A stretch of DNA of 49,505 nt, taken from positions 1 through 49,505 of the forward strand of contig CAIQIR010000131.1 in assembly GCA_903871875.1 (NCBI GenBank), read 5' to 3'. Positions within the stretch are counted from its first letter, which is position 1, and each line of letters begins with the position of its first letter. Source of the stretch: an uncultured Schlesneria sp. (GTDB taxonomy: Bacteria; Planctomycetota; Planctomycetia; Planctomycetales; Planctomycetaceae). This document shows positions 1 through 8,633 of the stretch, piece after piece. The position numbers were made by a program, and so were the translations under genes. The notes below the pieces were generated by a model. That model was not told the origin of the DNA. It ran no database searches and saw nothing but the letters and a program-made list of their open reading frames with translations.

Positions 1-24
1 CTTCCGTTACACCACCAAGCGGAG
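1..24 (-). tRNA. Possible 5' end of a further tRNA, cut by window edge
   Basis: Read on the minus strand, this stretch resembles the acceptor and D-arm start of a tRNA: a G-rich 5' stem, then TGTAACGG as found in some D-arms. It follows tRNA-Pro almost directly, as expected for the next unit of a tandem array. The anticodon and T-arm lie outside the window, so identity cannot be given and this remains a guess from position and D-arm-like sequence. Confidence 0.3.
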
Positions 25-96
25 TCGGGATGGTCAGAATCGAACTGACTGTCTCGTGTGCCCAAGACACGCGGGCGACCGGTGCCCCTCACCCCG
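25..96 (-). tRNA. tRNA-Pro (anticodon TGG)
   Basis: The minus strand folds into a full cloverleaf of 72 nt. The acceptor arms are CGGGGTG and CATCCCG (one G-T pair), with the C1-G72 start typical of bacterial proline tRNAs. The D stem is GGGC/GCCC with GG in the loop. The anticodon stem is CGTGT/ACACG around loop CTTGGGC, giving anticodon TGG with T33 present. The T stem GTCAG/CTGAC is perfect around TTCGATT. Discriminator is A and CCA is not encoded. It is the best-formed member of the local array. Confidence 0.87.
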
Positions 97-124
97 AAAT
101 ACTGATTGACCAGACCACCGAGGA

Positions 125-197
125 CGGCGGTGCCCGGATTCGAACCCAACCTGGCCAGTTTGAAGGACTGGCAACCTCACCAGAAGTTGAACTGGCC
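125..197 (-). tRNA. Degenerate tRNA-Glu-like (anticodon TTC)
   Basis: A 73-nt cloverleaf can be drawn on the minus strand. The D stem is AACT/GGTT with one wobble pair. The anticodon stem CCAGT/ACTGG is perfect around loop CCTTCAA, which would place TTC at 34-36. The T loop is a canonical TTCGAAT. Defects: position 33 is C instead of the near-universal T, the T stem has a G-G clash plus two wobbles, and the acceptor arms GGCCAGT and CACCGCC pair at only three positions. Either it is a decaying tRNA or one of the aberrant tRNAs seen in some arrays. Confidence 0.5.
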
Positions 198-246
198 ATG
201 TCTGTGTGCGCACGATCTCCGTGATCGTTTGAACGATTGTTCAATG

Positions 247-318
247 TGGGCCGGAAGGCGCTCGAATCCTTCTCTCCTGGTCTTCAGCCAGGCGCTAAAC
301 CATCTCAGCTACCAGCCT
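247..318 (-). tRNA. tRNA-Phe-like (anticodon GAA)
   Basis: A 72-nt minus-strand cloverleaf. The anticodon stem CCTGG/CCAGG is perfect around loop CTGAAGA, giving anticodon GAA with T33. The D stem is GCTG/TAGC with one wobble. The acceptor AGGCTGG/CCGGCCC has six of seven pairs including one wobble, with an A-C mismatch at 1-72. The T arm has an A-G clash where the invariant 53-61 pair should be, and its loop reads TTCGAGC. It is better preserved than the Glu-like unit but still imperfect. It is the first unit of the array in the direction of transcription. Confidence 0.6.
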
Positions 319-858
319 GGAACTGTGTTCAGAACTTTGCCTGCGGCAAAAGAAGAAGCCCGGTGTCCTTTGTGTGACACCGGGCTTTTGAAAGCTTGCG
401 GAGGCTTAGGGCCGATGTCACGAGGATTCTTCGCTTCGCAAACCTGTATTCCCCGAATTATCGGCAAAATGTTGCCGAGTCTGGGGACGCACGGGTTGCG
501 TGCCGAAGAGGTTCGCCGGTATGGCAAACCTCCGCGTATCGCTCTGTCTGCAATCGGACATCCGCTGTGAAAACATCATAATCCGCAAGACCTTTGAAGT
601 TGTTTCTTCCTGAAACGGTTGGTCGGCGACGATGAACGTCATTGCCGCTACCCATTTAGACGCGCGAGCCTGGCAATAAGTTCGCAGAAAAAATCTAAAA
701 CTCGTCGAGAATCTTCCGCCGACAGGTTTACAGTCGCCCGCCTGTACCAGCACGGACTCGGCCACAATGGAGAGTTGATTGCTAAAATGCGATAACGAGT
801 ATGTCTCGATCTGCCACAGCATTGGGTTTGTTAGTAATCCCAAAGGATCAACCGTCGT
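319..858. other. 540-bp spacer, no convincing gene
   Basis: The spacer lies between the tRNA array and the acetyltransferase gene. Apart from the hairpin at 356-389, I see no recognisable protein. Short open frames on both strands look like chance. Confidence 0.5.
356..389. terminator. Strong hairpin, likely (bidirectional) terminator
   Basis: The arms AAGCCCGGTGTC (356-367) and GACACCGGGCTT (376-387) form a perfect 12-bp stem with an 8-nt loop. TTTT follows on the plus strand, and on the minus strand the stem is followed by CTTCTTTT. It lies just upstream of the minus-strand tRNA array, so it could stop readthrough into the array, or end a plus-strand transcript. Confidence 0.65.
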
Positions 859-1275
859 ATGAACATCACGTATCGGGATAGTTTAATAGGCGTCGATTGG
901 GGCCGGCTCAAAGCAGAACTCACCGTGGATCATTTCGATAACGGTCGATTTCCTTTGCAGCTTCAACGGTCATTCGAGAATAGTTATGCATGTTGCCTTG
1001 CTTGGCACGGCTCCCGAATCATCGGAACTGCTCGCGTCTTGTCCGATGGGATTTGCAATGCATATCTCGTCGATATGTGGACTCATTCAAGTTTCCGCCG
1101 ACAAGGGGTTGCGACGACGATGTTTAGCCGTCTATGTGGCGTCCTTTCAGGACAACATCTTTATCTTCAATCTGATGTGGATACGGCTGATTTCTATCGC
1201 AGTATTGGATTTGTCGAACAACCACTGGGTCTGAGCCGTACCGTTGGAAAGTGGCTGAACGATGCACGGTCCTAA
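859..1275 (+). CDS. GNAT-family N-acetyltransferase
   Basis: This 138-residue protein has the size and layout of a single-domain GCN5-related N-acetyltransferase, which moves an acetyl group from acetyl-CoA to an amine. The acetyl-CoA pyrophosphate loop is visible as SSFRRQGVATTMFSRL (about residues 77-92), an R/Q-x-x-G-x-A/G-type motif after a beta strand carrying the DMW turn. The C-terminal DFYRSIGFVEQPLG (about 111-124) matches the motif that closes the fold. No signal peptide is present, so it should be cytosolic. A weak AAGGA lies about 11 nt before the ATG. The substrate cannot be told. It stands alone between a spacer and a gene on the other strand. Confidence 0.85.
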   Translation: MNITYRDSLIGVDWGRLKAELTVDHFDNGRFPLQLQRSFENSYACCLAWHGSRIIGTARVLSDGICNAYLVDMWTHSSFRRQGVATTMFSRLCGVLSGQHLYLQSDVDTADFYRSIGFVEQPLGLSRTVGKWLNDARS

Positions 1276-1373
1276 TCTTCGAGGCCGGATTTCAACAACG
1301 TCATGCATTGTGCCTGAATGAAAACCTGACGGAGTTGCTCAGTCAGAAGACGGCCTGGTTGTTCGTGACTTGT

Positions 1374-3416
1374 TCATGGTGATGTGAAAGTCGTCGGACG
1401 CGCTGTACGTAGTTCGTCGTCATGGAGTCCGATGTTCTCGATTGGGATGCGACGGAAGCCCAAGGCCCACGCTGGCGAATCCGGCTTGAGCCGAAAATCC
1501 ATTTTCGTGGCGTCGACAAATCCGGGGTCCTGATCCACGAGGTTGTTTTCGATCAAGGCACCCGACTCAGCGGCTTTCTCGAGGTTCAGCCATTGGCCAC
1601 CCATGCTCACATTGTGCCGTATCTTGTTGCCGCGCGGTGCGGCCGGGGATTCGTTCCTGATGTTGACGAGTTCGGGATAGCGTGTGCTCCACGGCGGCAG
1701 CGTGTAAGGCACCTCGTCCAGGCGTTTGTCCATGAATCCACCTGGTTCGGCCGTTTCATGCATCCATCCAATCCCGCGGGCGTCAAGATGCACTGAGGGT
1801 TCGCATTCGACGAAGACATTGTTTTCGACCAGGTTGTCGCGGCCACCGCCGATAAAGGCTGCACGTCCAGCCCGATAAAACAGGTTTCCGAAAATGGTCG
1901 TGCCACTTGCGGCGTCATCGAGATACACGGCCATGGCACCATGCAATCCCGGACCGCTGAGGTGGTGAAAATAATTATGTCGGACCAAATTGCCGCGCAT
2001 TGTCCAATCACGCCCCATATAAAAGGCGCCGACGTCACCGGTTTCCTCACAAACATGGTGGATTTCATTGAACTCCGTCACATGGTCATTCCCGTTGAGC
2101 AGAATGGCGGTGTGAGGTGCATCGTGAATGAGATTATGTGACGCCCGATTGCCGACGCCTTGGAGACCAATCGCAGGGCGATAGGTTCGAACCAGCCGTG
2201 AGAAATGATGGATGTGATTGTTTTCTGCGAAGTGCTCACCGGGCGTGAGCGTCTTACGTTCTCCTCCATTCAACGAGACACCGCCCTCGCCTGTCTGGTA
2301 GATGTCGCAGCCGGTCACACCATGATTCGTACCGCCGTTGATGCCGACAGCCGACATGCCCGTGTTGCGAATCACGCAGCCCGCTATGCGCACTCCGGAC
2401 CCTCCTGCGATTTGCACGGCCGTTCCTCGCGTCGCTTCTAGCAAGACTCCGCGCAGGGTAATCCAGGAAGCGTTGGTGAAGGACAATAGAGTCGGGGTCA
2501 TCGAGAGCGTCACGCTGGGGTCGCTCGTGTCTGTTGGCGGCCAGAAGTAGATCACTCCCCTCTGACGGTCGAGATACCACTCTCCCGGGCTGTCTAATTC
2601 CGCGAGAACGTTGAATGCATAAAAACGCTGGCCTTTGCGATAGCCGTAGTTGTGATGCGGTGGCAACAGTTCGATCGTGTGAGTCGCTGGATCAATCGAC
2701 TTCACCTGTTGGCGACCATCCGACCAATCCCAGAACCAATATCCCGACACCCACACCTCGGGTTCCGTAACCCAACGGGCAGGCTCGTCGTCGCTGTAAA
2801 CGAAACGACCGACGGCGTCGCCTTTGATCCCGTGTGACACGATCGGACTTCCGCCTACGACATCAACAACATGAGAGAATCCCTCGTTGGGCCATCGCGC
2901 GAGTGGCATTGGATTCCCTCCAAAAAACAGTTCCACCCGTTTCCCAATTGCCGCGACTTCACCAAAATCCTTCAAGCCCGCTGCCGTCAGGTCAGACTGC
3001 AGCACTTTTCCTCGGGCTGGCGCTGGTAAACGATCCAGCACTGACGTGTCCACAACCGGCTTAAAACCTTGAATCGCGCGTCCTCCGGAAAGCACGACCG
3101 ATTCGTCACTGACACTCCGCCAGATAATGGGAGCGTCCTGTGTACCCGAATCCTCCTTGGTCAGCACCAAAGGCTGGCTGAATTCGTACCGTCCGCCGTG
3201 TAAATAGACTGTCATCTGGTCCGTTGACGCTCTCGCCTTACGCGACTGCCGCACTGCATTGCGAGCCCTTTCCAGCGTGGCAAACGGCTGTGCTTCCGTC
3301 CCATGATTTGAGTCCTTTCCGCTGGTTGCCACATGGAAATCCACAGCCATGGCGTTCTGGCAAAGGATCGTCACACTGACGATTAAGGGTGCCCAGACCA
3401 GTGATGTGGTGCGCAT
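1374..3416 (-). CDS. Secreted right-handed parallel beta-helix protein
   Basis: I chose the internal ATG at 3416 (680 residues) because it begins a signal peptide: MRTTS, a hydrophobic stretch, then a cleavage-like AMA-VDFHV. The frame stays open further upstream, but that part looks non-coding. The mature N-terminus has the pattern V-A-x-x-G-x-D-x-N-x-G-T followed by PFATLERAR, typical of beta-helix proteins of the pectate-lyase superfamily. The middle and C-terminal half (about 330-640) carries repeated N-x-I/F-H-H and N-L/V-rich turns characteristic of PbH1 repeats. Such proteins bind or cleave acidic or sulfated polysaccharides. The substrate and catalytic residues cannot be assigned from sequence alone. 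No operon partner is seen. Confidence 0.85.
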   Translation of the reverse strand: MRTTSLVWAPLIVSVTILCQNAMAVDFHVATSGKDSNHGTEAQPFATLERARNAVRQSRKARASTDQMTVYLHGGRYEFSQPLVLTKEDSGTQDAPIIWRSVSDESVVLSGGRAIQGFKPVVDTSVLDRLPAPARGKVLQSDLTAAGLKDFGEVAAIGKRVELFFGGNPMPLARWPNEGFSHVVDVVGGSPIVSHGIKGDAVGRFVYSDDEPARWVTEPEVWVSGYWFWDWSDGRQQVKSIDPATHTIELLPPHHNYGYRKGQRFYAFNVLAELDSPGEWYLDRQRGVIYFWPPTDTSDPSVTLSMTPTLLSFTNASWITLRGVLLEATRGTAVQIAGGSGVRIAGCVIRNTGMSAVGINGGTNHGVTGCDIYQTGEGGVSLNGGERKTLTPGEHFAENNHIHHFSRLVRTYRPAIGLQGVGNRASHNLIHDAPHTAILLNGNDHVTEFNEIHHVCEETGDVGAFYMGRDWTMRGNLVRHNYFHHLSGPGLHGAMAVYLDDAASGTTIFGNLFYRAGRAAFIGGGRDNLVENNVFVECEPSVHLDARGIGWMHETAEPGGFMDKRLDEVPYTLPPWSTRYPELVNIRNESPAAPRGNKIRHNVSMGGQWLNLEKAAESGALIENNLVDQDPGFVDATKMDFRLKPDSPAWALGFRRIPIENIGLHDDELRTARPTTFTSP

Positions 3417-3751
3417 TGATGGTTGGTGACAACCTGTCAGAGCGGTTTCAGTGGAGGGAAGACGGTTGGGTCCAAGAGAAAGTCCAGATTCAGTCACGGA
3501 AGAACCTTTGATGCGGAATTTGGCGGGTGCGGAATGAGGCGAGTCGGTGTTGTGCGTTTTTCTATTAGGTGCTCTCACAAGGGTGATAAGCGGCTGATTC
3601 CAGCGGATGAAAAAGAGTCCTCAAATTCAATGACGGCAGGCGGCTGACTCCATTCGATTATACCGTGATGAGCGCCTGATGGTCCGTAGGCGTTGTTCCC
3701 GACGATTGGAACGCTCAGTAGCACTCGCTCGTTACTTCCGTCGGCTTGACC

Positions 3752-5101
3752 TCAGTTCGATTTCAGGCCGACTGTGTTCACCGCGATCACGCGATAGTGA
3801 TAGGCCTTGCTCGCTTCGGCCGTACTGTCGGTGAATTGCATTTTTACCAGCGGCTGGGTGGGTGTATCGCTGTATTGGAGGTTTTGGAAAATCGGGCGAC
3901 CGAAGGGGTTCTTGCCTTGATCGGGCAGATTGGCGAGAACTTGACCGTCCCGCTCGATGATGAAGCTGGCAAGGCCGCTTTCGAGATCCGCATCGGCTTC
4001 CCAAGTCAACGTGTTGCCGTTCACGTGAAGATTCCTGGGAGCGGGTGGCGGAGTCGTATCGGTTACGACCGAGTCTTTGACATACTGTGTCCAGGCTTGG
4101 GCAATGACACCATTCGGAAGCCATACGGAATTTTCCATCACACCTGTAAACTGATCCGCGGACACAGGCGCAATGACCGTTCCTTCACCGAGATACAATG
4201 GTGCAATCCAAGCCGACTGAGTCGGCATGGGCTTTAACGGGTCGCCGTTATTCACGGGCAAACGGGCGGAGAGACATGCATTGAGCCAAGGTATTGCCAA
4301 GTAGCGTTGATTGCCGCACTCATGAGAACTCAATGGGTCGACGGCGACTCCCGCGAGTCCCCCTTTCGCCCGGAACTCATGGAAAAAGACCTCGACGCCC
4401 GGCCAGACTCCGGCGAATCGTCCGTCCTTCACTGTGACGCCTTCCTGGGTGCCCAGGTTGCACATGACCGGCACTTGGCAACTGGCTTCTGAGAGGGCAT
4501 AGGGAGTCGGTTTGCCTTCTGCCGCTTTGAGTGCCGGCACGCCTGAACGCAGCCAGGCCGCGATTGTTCGTTCTGGATGCAACAGCAGCATCCCGCCCGC
4601 CCAATGTCCGCCGCCGCTGTGTCCCCACAACGCCCATGGGACGGTGTCCAATTCGGAGTAGCCAGACAGACTTCCCAGTTCGGTCAGCGACCTTTGAAAG
4701 GCGGCATCAGAGCCATTACGAGGATCGCACCAGAGTTGGCAATTGGCCTGTTCCGGCTGCTCATACGTCGGTGACATCAGAGCACAATCGTGCTTCTTCG
4801 CGAGAGCCTGCCAATGGAGATCATACGCTCCGGTTTGTCCCGATTTGCAGGAACCTTCCCCACAGCCATGCTGGTGGACGACGACACCCCGCACGGTCTT
4901 GAGCCCCGGCGGAACCCACAACGTGTAACTGACCGGAAAGACGAGTTCGCCTGGTTTCGTCGAGGCTTCAAAACGAACACGATAGTACGGCGGATCGGCG
5001 GGTAACAGGTTCTCATAGGGAGGCTGCTGGGAATACGACGAGCGGGCCAAGACGGAAATGGCGAAGAAAAGGGTGACGTTTCGCATGGGATAAGACTTCA
5101 T
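3752..5101 (-). CDS. Secreted alpha/beta hydrolase with fibronectin-like C-terminus
   Basis: The ATG at 5101 begins a 449-residue protein with a signal peptide ending near SSYSQ; a second ATG lies five codons in. The nucleophile elbow is GHSGGG (160-165), so Ser162 is the likely nucleophile. HQHGCGEG (76-83) resembles an oxyanion loop and His260 (SSHECGNQ) is a candidate catalytic histidine. Seven cysteines in the catalytic part suggest disulphides, consistent with export. After about residue 350 comes a P-rich linker and a fibronectin-III-like domain (about 352-449: [24 protein letters not shown]). The best family guess is a carbohydrate esterase or related serine hydrolase; the substrate is unknown. 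Confidence 0.8.
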   Translation of the reverse strand: MKSYPMRNVTLFFAISVLARSSYSQQPPYENLLPADPPYYRVRFEASTKPGELVFPVSYTLWVPPGLKTVRGVVVHQHGCGEGSCKSGQTGAYDLHWQALAKKHDCALMSPTYEQPEQANCQLWCDPRNGSDAAFQRSLTELGSLSGYSELDTVPWALWGHSGGGHWAGGMLLLHPERTIAAWLRSGVPALKAAEGKPTPYALSEASCQVPVMCNLGTQEGVTVKDGRFAGVWPGVEVFFHEFRAKGGLAGVAVDPLSSHECGNQRYLAIPWLNACLSARLPVNNGDPLKPMPTQSAWIAPLYLGEGTVIAPVSADQFTGVMENSVWLPNGVIAQAWTQYVKDSVVTDTTPPPAPRNLHVNGNTLTWEADADLESGLASFIIERDGQVLANLPDQGKNPFGRPIFQNLQYSDTPTQPLVKMQFTDSTAEASKAYHYRVIAVNTVGLKSN

Positions 5102-5426
5102 GGATTCCGGGGTGGTCGAAAAGAGGGTCAAACGAAACTCCAGTGGATCAGCTTTCGGCCGCCACGAAAAGTGTGAACCGGTGAAGAGTGATGATTTCAT
5201 TCTGACGGAGACGCGATCCGATTCAGCCACAGGCGAGTACGAAGGCAATGGTCCATTGCGATTCCTGCACCGTTCGAAAACTTTCGATTCGGTTGCGGCT
5301 TTCGATTGTCCCCGCGCAACGCACCCGATCTCGGTTGGTTTGAGGCACTGATCGACATGACGCATCGTCGCGATCAACGAATTCCGTCTTCCCAATTCAA
5401 GAAGCCGATGGTCGACGACACACTTC
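5102..5426. other. Spacer with no gene seen
   Basis: The hydrolase frame stays open through this stretch, but the translation is unlike a protein of any family I know and precedes a clear signal peptide. I treat it as non-coding. Confidence 0.4.
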
Positions 5427-5826
5427 TTAAGGTGAATCTTTAGAGCTTTCGCTGACTTTCTCACGGGGAACAGATCGCTGGAGGACTGTCGCCTTCGATT
5501 TCTGGACATCGAAATACTTGGTTAGGAGGTCGAGCGTCATTGCGGAGATCTCTGCACCGAGTTTTTTGTCGGCGGCAAATTGCTCACCTTGAATGGTCGC
5601 CAGCATGAGCGTAGACATTTCCGATTCGACTCGCCAGAAATCGAGAACATTTCGATCGCGCGATCCGAATCTCATGCGCCCAATCGTCGGTGCCTGTTGT
5701 GATTGGGGGACGCGGTCGTTGAGACGTCGGAAGATCAATCTTGTCATCGACAATCGCGATTGTGCCGGCAAGATACTCGATTGAGATCAGGAACTCGTCG
5801 GCCCGGTAGGTCGTCATGACGCACAT
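5427..5826 (-). pseudogene. Possible frameshifted small gene, unknown function
   Basis: Two overlapping minus-strand frames each look coding over part of their length. The first starts at 5826 (MCVMTTYRADEFLI) and reads plausibly for about 35 residues. The second is convincing only in its 3' part (about 5672-5427: [27 protein letters not shown]). A single frameshift between about 5740 and 5680 would join them into a protein of roughly 130 residues. It lies 38 bp after the transporter gene on the same strand, so it may have been the last gene of that operon. No family was recognised. Sequencing error, decay or chance are all possible. Confidence 0.3.
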
Positions 5827-5863
5827 GGTGGAAGTCGTTCAGCACTCCCGCAGAATTCTTTGG

Positions 5864-7261
5864 TCAATGTTCCAACCCATGGGATGTCCCTGTTTTTAAA
5901 TGTATCGGTCTCCACCAGATAAAAAGCAGAGCGACACACGCGAGGAAAACTGGAAAGCCTGCTGTGGAGAATCGTAGGCCAAGCACCATGTCCGCGGTCG
6001 GAGGTTGGGATCCATTTAGTCCGATCAGGCTCAGCACCACTCCTGTCGAGAGATAGCCAATCCCGATTCCCATTTGCAGCACGAGATTGATCGTGCTGGC
6101 GTAAAGGCCCTCGCGGCGTTTTCCTGATTGGATTCGATCGAGATCCAAAATTGTGGGAGCGATCGTCCCCAGCATGAGGAGGATTCCCGCAAAACTGGCT
6201 CCCATGCCAAAGGTAATGAGCATTAATAATGAACCAGGCGAGCTGAAAGCCACAAGAGCGACAAACGACAATGGCCAGAGGATGATCGCCGCCACAAGTG
6301 CCCGAAATTGACTGACCCTCGTTCCAATCAGGGACCACACGGGGGTACCCGACAACGCACCGAGGTAGAAAGAGAGCAGCAACGGAATGGTGTCCTCTTC
6401 TTTGATGCCGTGAAAATGTTCCAACAGCAGGAATATTTGAGCAAGGGCCACTCGATTTGCGACCACTAAGCAGACGTAAACTAACAGTAGCGTTCTAAAT
6501 GGTTGGTTGCGTAATGCGGAGTAGACGCCGTGCCAAAACCCGTATTGACCTTCGTCAGCCGCTGGAGGGCCTTCGGCCGTTCCTGCGAATGCGACCATCG
6601 TTGCCAGAAGTCCACTGATTCCAATCATGACGGCTCCCAGCCGGTAGCAATCAGCACGAGCCAATTGATGGCCGAAAAAAGACATGCCAGCCAGGGCCAG
6701 GAAAATCGGACCACTCAGCAGTGCGAGTAAGCTCGATAACGATTCGATAAAGTTGCGGTATCCGACGACTCGCACTCGCTGATGGTGGAGAGGCGACAAT
6801 TCAAACGCCATTGCCATGTGTGGAATCGCGGCTACCGAGAAACAAGCGGCCATCAGCGATGAAATGATGGCAAGGTATGCAAATTGGAAAGATGCAGAAC
6901 CTTCGGGGGGCATGAAGGTCAACACAAGCAATACGAGGCCCGGCGAGCTTCCCACCAGAAAATAGGGCCGTCGCCGCCCCGATCGACATCGAGTGCGATC
7001 TGAAACATAACCGATGACGGGATCCACAACCGCGTCCACGATCATCCGGATGAGAAGAGCATAACCTACCCAAATAGGATCCAAGTGCATGAGTTCGGTG
7101 TAGAAGAGAAAAACAAACGCGCCGCAGAATTCATGCGCAACAGTCGGAGCGACGCTTCCCAATCCATAACTGAGGAGTAATGAGCGGCGAAGCTGACCAT
7201 CTCGCGGGTTGGAAGGCATCATTCTCAAATGATCGAATAGTAATGAAGCTGAACGCAGCAT
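5864..7261 (-). CDS. MFS transporter of the GPH (sugar:cation symporter) type
   Basis: This 465-residue protein has about 12 hydrophobic segments. The loop DPVIGYVSDRTRCRSGRRRP (about 73-92) is the signature of the glycoside-pentoside-hexuronide family (MelB-like): an early aspartate, G-x-x-S-D-R-T and a basic GRRRP run. GPH members import sugars, often with Na+ or H+. The GT2 gene ends 18 bp upstream of this start, so the two are probably co-transcribed. The start is uncertain: ATG at 7261, or tandem ATGs at 7222 and 7219; none has a strong Shine-Dalgarno. The transported compound cannot be read from sequence. Confidence 0.85.
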   Translation of the reverse strand: MLRSASLLFDHLRMMPSNPRDGQLRRSLLLSYGLGSVAPTVAHEFCGAFVFLFYTELMHLDPIWVGYALLIRMIVDAVVDPVIGYVSDRTRCRSGRRRPYFLVGSSPGLVLLVLTFMPPEGSASFQFAYLAIISSLMAACFSVAAIPHMAMAFELSPLHHQRVRVVGYRNFIESLSSLLALLSGPIFLALAGMSFFGHQLARADCYRLGAVMIGISGLLATMVAFAGTAEGPPAADEGQYGFWHGVYSALRNQPFRTLLLVYVCLVVANRVALAQIFLLLEHFHGIKEEDTIPLLLSFYLGALSGTPVWSLIGTRVSQFRALVAAIILWPLSFVALVAFSSPGSLLMLITFGMGASFAGILLMLGTIAPTILDLDRIQSGKRREGLYASTINLVLQMGIGIGYLSTGVVLSLIGLNGSQPPTADMVLGLRFSTAGFPVFLACVALLFIWWRPIHLKTGTSHGLEH

Positions 7262-7279
7262 GCCCGACGAAAGGATCAG

Positions 7280-8233
7280 TCAGGGAAGCATGTTCGGTGT
7301 CGCAGAAAAACAGGCGTTCGAACTGAATTTCTGAGGAACCTTTCGGACGAGAAGGCGCGTCCAGAACTCGCAATCAGGCCGCACTTTGATTTGCTGAAAT
7401 TCCTGATGTTCCGATCGGATCGCATCCGATTCCAGTTCCCTTAGCGTCGTCTCGCTCAAATGAGAATCGAAGACGCGAGGGAGCCAATAATTATACCAGG
7501 TTTCTTGCGAAAAGCAGATTCGAGCGATGATGGCATGATTACGCCAGATTTCATCCCAACTCACCTCGTAGTGGAACTTATTCTTGAACTTGTGATAGGC
7601 GATGGGGCCGCACAGGTGCAGAATCGGAACTCCCGAAAAAAAGGCTTTGAGCGAGAGGGATCCTTCCGAACCGCCCCAGCCCTGCAAAAGACGACTCCAA
7701 CGCACTTTCGGATATAGGTTTGTCGGAACAACGTAGGCGGGTGCACGAAGTGACGAGACAGGCGAGAGTGTGGAACGAGGTTTGGTCGATTTCCATTCTG
7801 CCCCAAACGGCGGTCTCGCCCGGCGTTTGGCGAAAACGGCTCCGTGACTTGGCGTCGCGTTTTTTTCAAATCCGCACAGATCCGGAACAACGATCGCGCC
7901 TCGTTCGACGGCCGACCGAGCGCACTGGTCCAGACAGCCAGCGGACAGGCGTTGGTGTCCGTCCAGGAATGCCAACGCACTGCCTGTTGCCATATTTGCT
8001 GCCTCGTCTCGCGAAGAGGCAATGCCGATTCGACGACGATGTCGAATAATTCTCGCGAGCCGTCGAACTCGCCCGATTGAGTCGTCTGTCGACCCATCAT
8101 CCAGAACGATCACTTCTTTCAAGCATTGAGTTTCGTCGCGAATAGAGCGAACTGTCCGAAGTAAATCCAGGCCTTCATTGTGTGCCGTAATGATTACGGA
8201 GATTTCAACGTCATCACGATTGCGCACAGTCAT
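7280..8233 (-). CDS. Family 2 glycosyltransferase (GalNAc-transferase-like)
   Basis: I prefer the ATG at 8233 (317 residues), which places the catalytic GT-A domain right at the N-terminus; an upstream TTG would add ten residues. ISVIITAHNEG (11-21) is the nucleotide-binding start and DDGSTD (45-50) the donor-binding turn. The metal-binding motif is DGH (91-93), the D-x-H form found in polypeptide GalNAc-transferase-like GT2 enzymes rather than the usual D-x-D. GWGGSEGSLSLKAF (about 207-220) fits the acceptor-loop region. No membrane segment is seen, so it is probably cytosolic. It is followed after 18 bp by the GPH transporter. Donor and acceptor are unknown. Confidence 0.82.
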   Translation of the reverse strand: MTVRNRDDVEISVIITAHNEGLDLLRTVRSIRDETQCLKEVIVLDDGSTDDSIGRVRRLARIIRHRRRIGIASSRDEAANMATGSALAFLDGHQRLSAGCLDQCARSAVERGAIVVPDLCGFEKNATPSHGAVFAKRRARPPFGAEWKSTKPRSTLSPVSSLRAPAYVVPTNLYPKVRWSRLLQGWGGSEGSLSLKAFFSGVPILHLCGPIAYHKFKNKFHYEVSWDEIWRNHAIIARICFSQETWYNYWLPRVFDSHLSETTLRELESDAIRSEHQEFQQIKVRPDCEFWTRLLVRKVPQKFSSNACFSATPNMLP

Positions 8234-8298
8234 ACTTGGCCTGATGAACGTATCCAGCTTCAATAATCGATCGGTCTACCGCGGGCTGACCGACGCCA

Positions 8299-8496
8299 CT
8301 ACCTCTTCTTTTTTGAGGCCTTCTTCTTAGGGCCACCTTTTTTGGTGGGCGCTTTCTTCTTCACGACTGCTTTCTTAACAATCTTCTTCTTGACGACCTT
8401 GGGCGTTTTCTTTGAAACCGCCGCTTTCTTGGCCTTTTTTGCGTTTTTGGCAGGAGGAAGACCGATTGGCGGCGTAGGGTCGGGAGGCATTACCAT
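8299..8496 (-). CDS. Small Lys/Ala-rich basic protein (histone-H1-tail-like)
   Basis: This 65-residue protein has a proline-rich start (MVMPPDPTPPIGLPP), after which nearly half of the residues are lysine, mixed with alanine, valine, proline and threonine in KK-x-P-x-x and VVKKK repeats. This composition matches bacterial H1-like proteins and basic tails that bind nucleic acid. No folded domain is present. AAGGA lies 9 nt before the ATG. It may act as a DNA- or RNA-binding peptide. Low complexity makes homology hard to judge, but the codon-level lysine bias on one strand argues for real coding. Confidence 0.6.
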   Translation of the reverse strand: MVMPPDPTPPIGLPPAKNAKKAKKAAVSKKTPKVVKKKIVKKAVVKKKAPTKKGGPKKKASKKKR

Positions 8497-8633
8497 TCTG
8501 ATGAGTCCTTGACATATGGAAATCTGAGCGACACGTTAGGGGACGCCCGAAGAGAAATCCCCAGAAGATGACCGTTCGCCAAATGAGTGACGAGACTTGT
8601 CTTGGATTAAGAACGTAAAAAGTCGGTTAAATA

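Noticed and set aside
418-843. 141-codon minus-strand frame before the acetyltransferase
   Set aside because: No family, no ribosome site and irregular composition; treated as chance.
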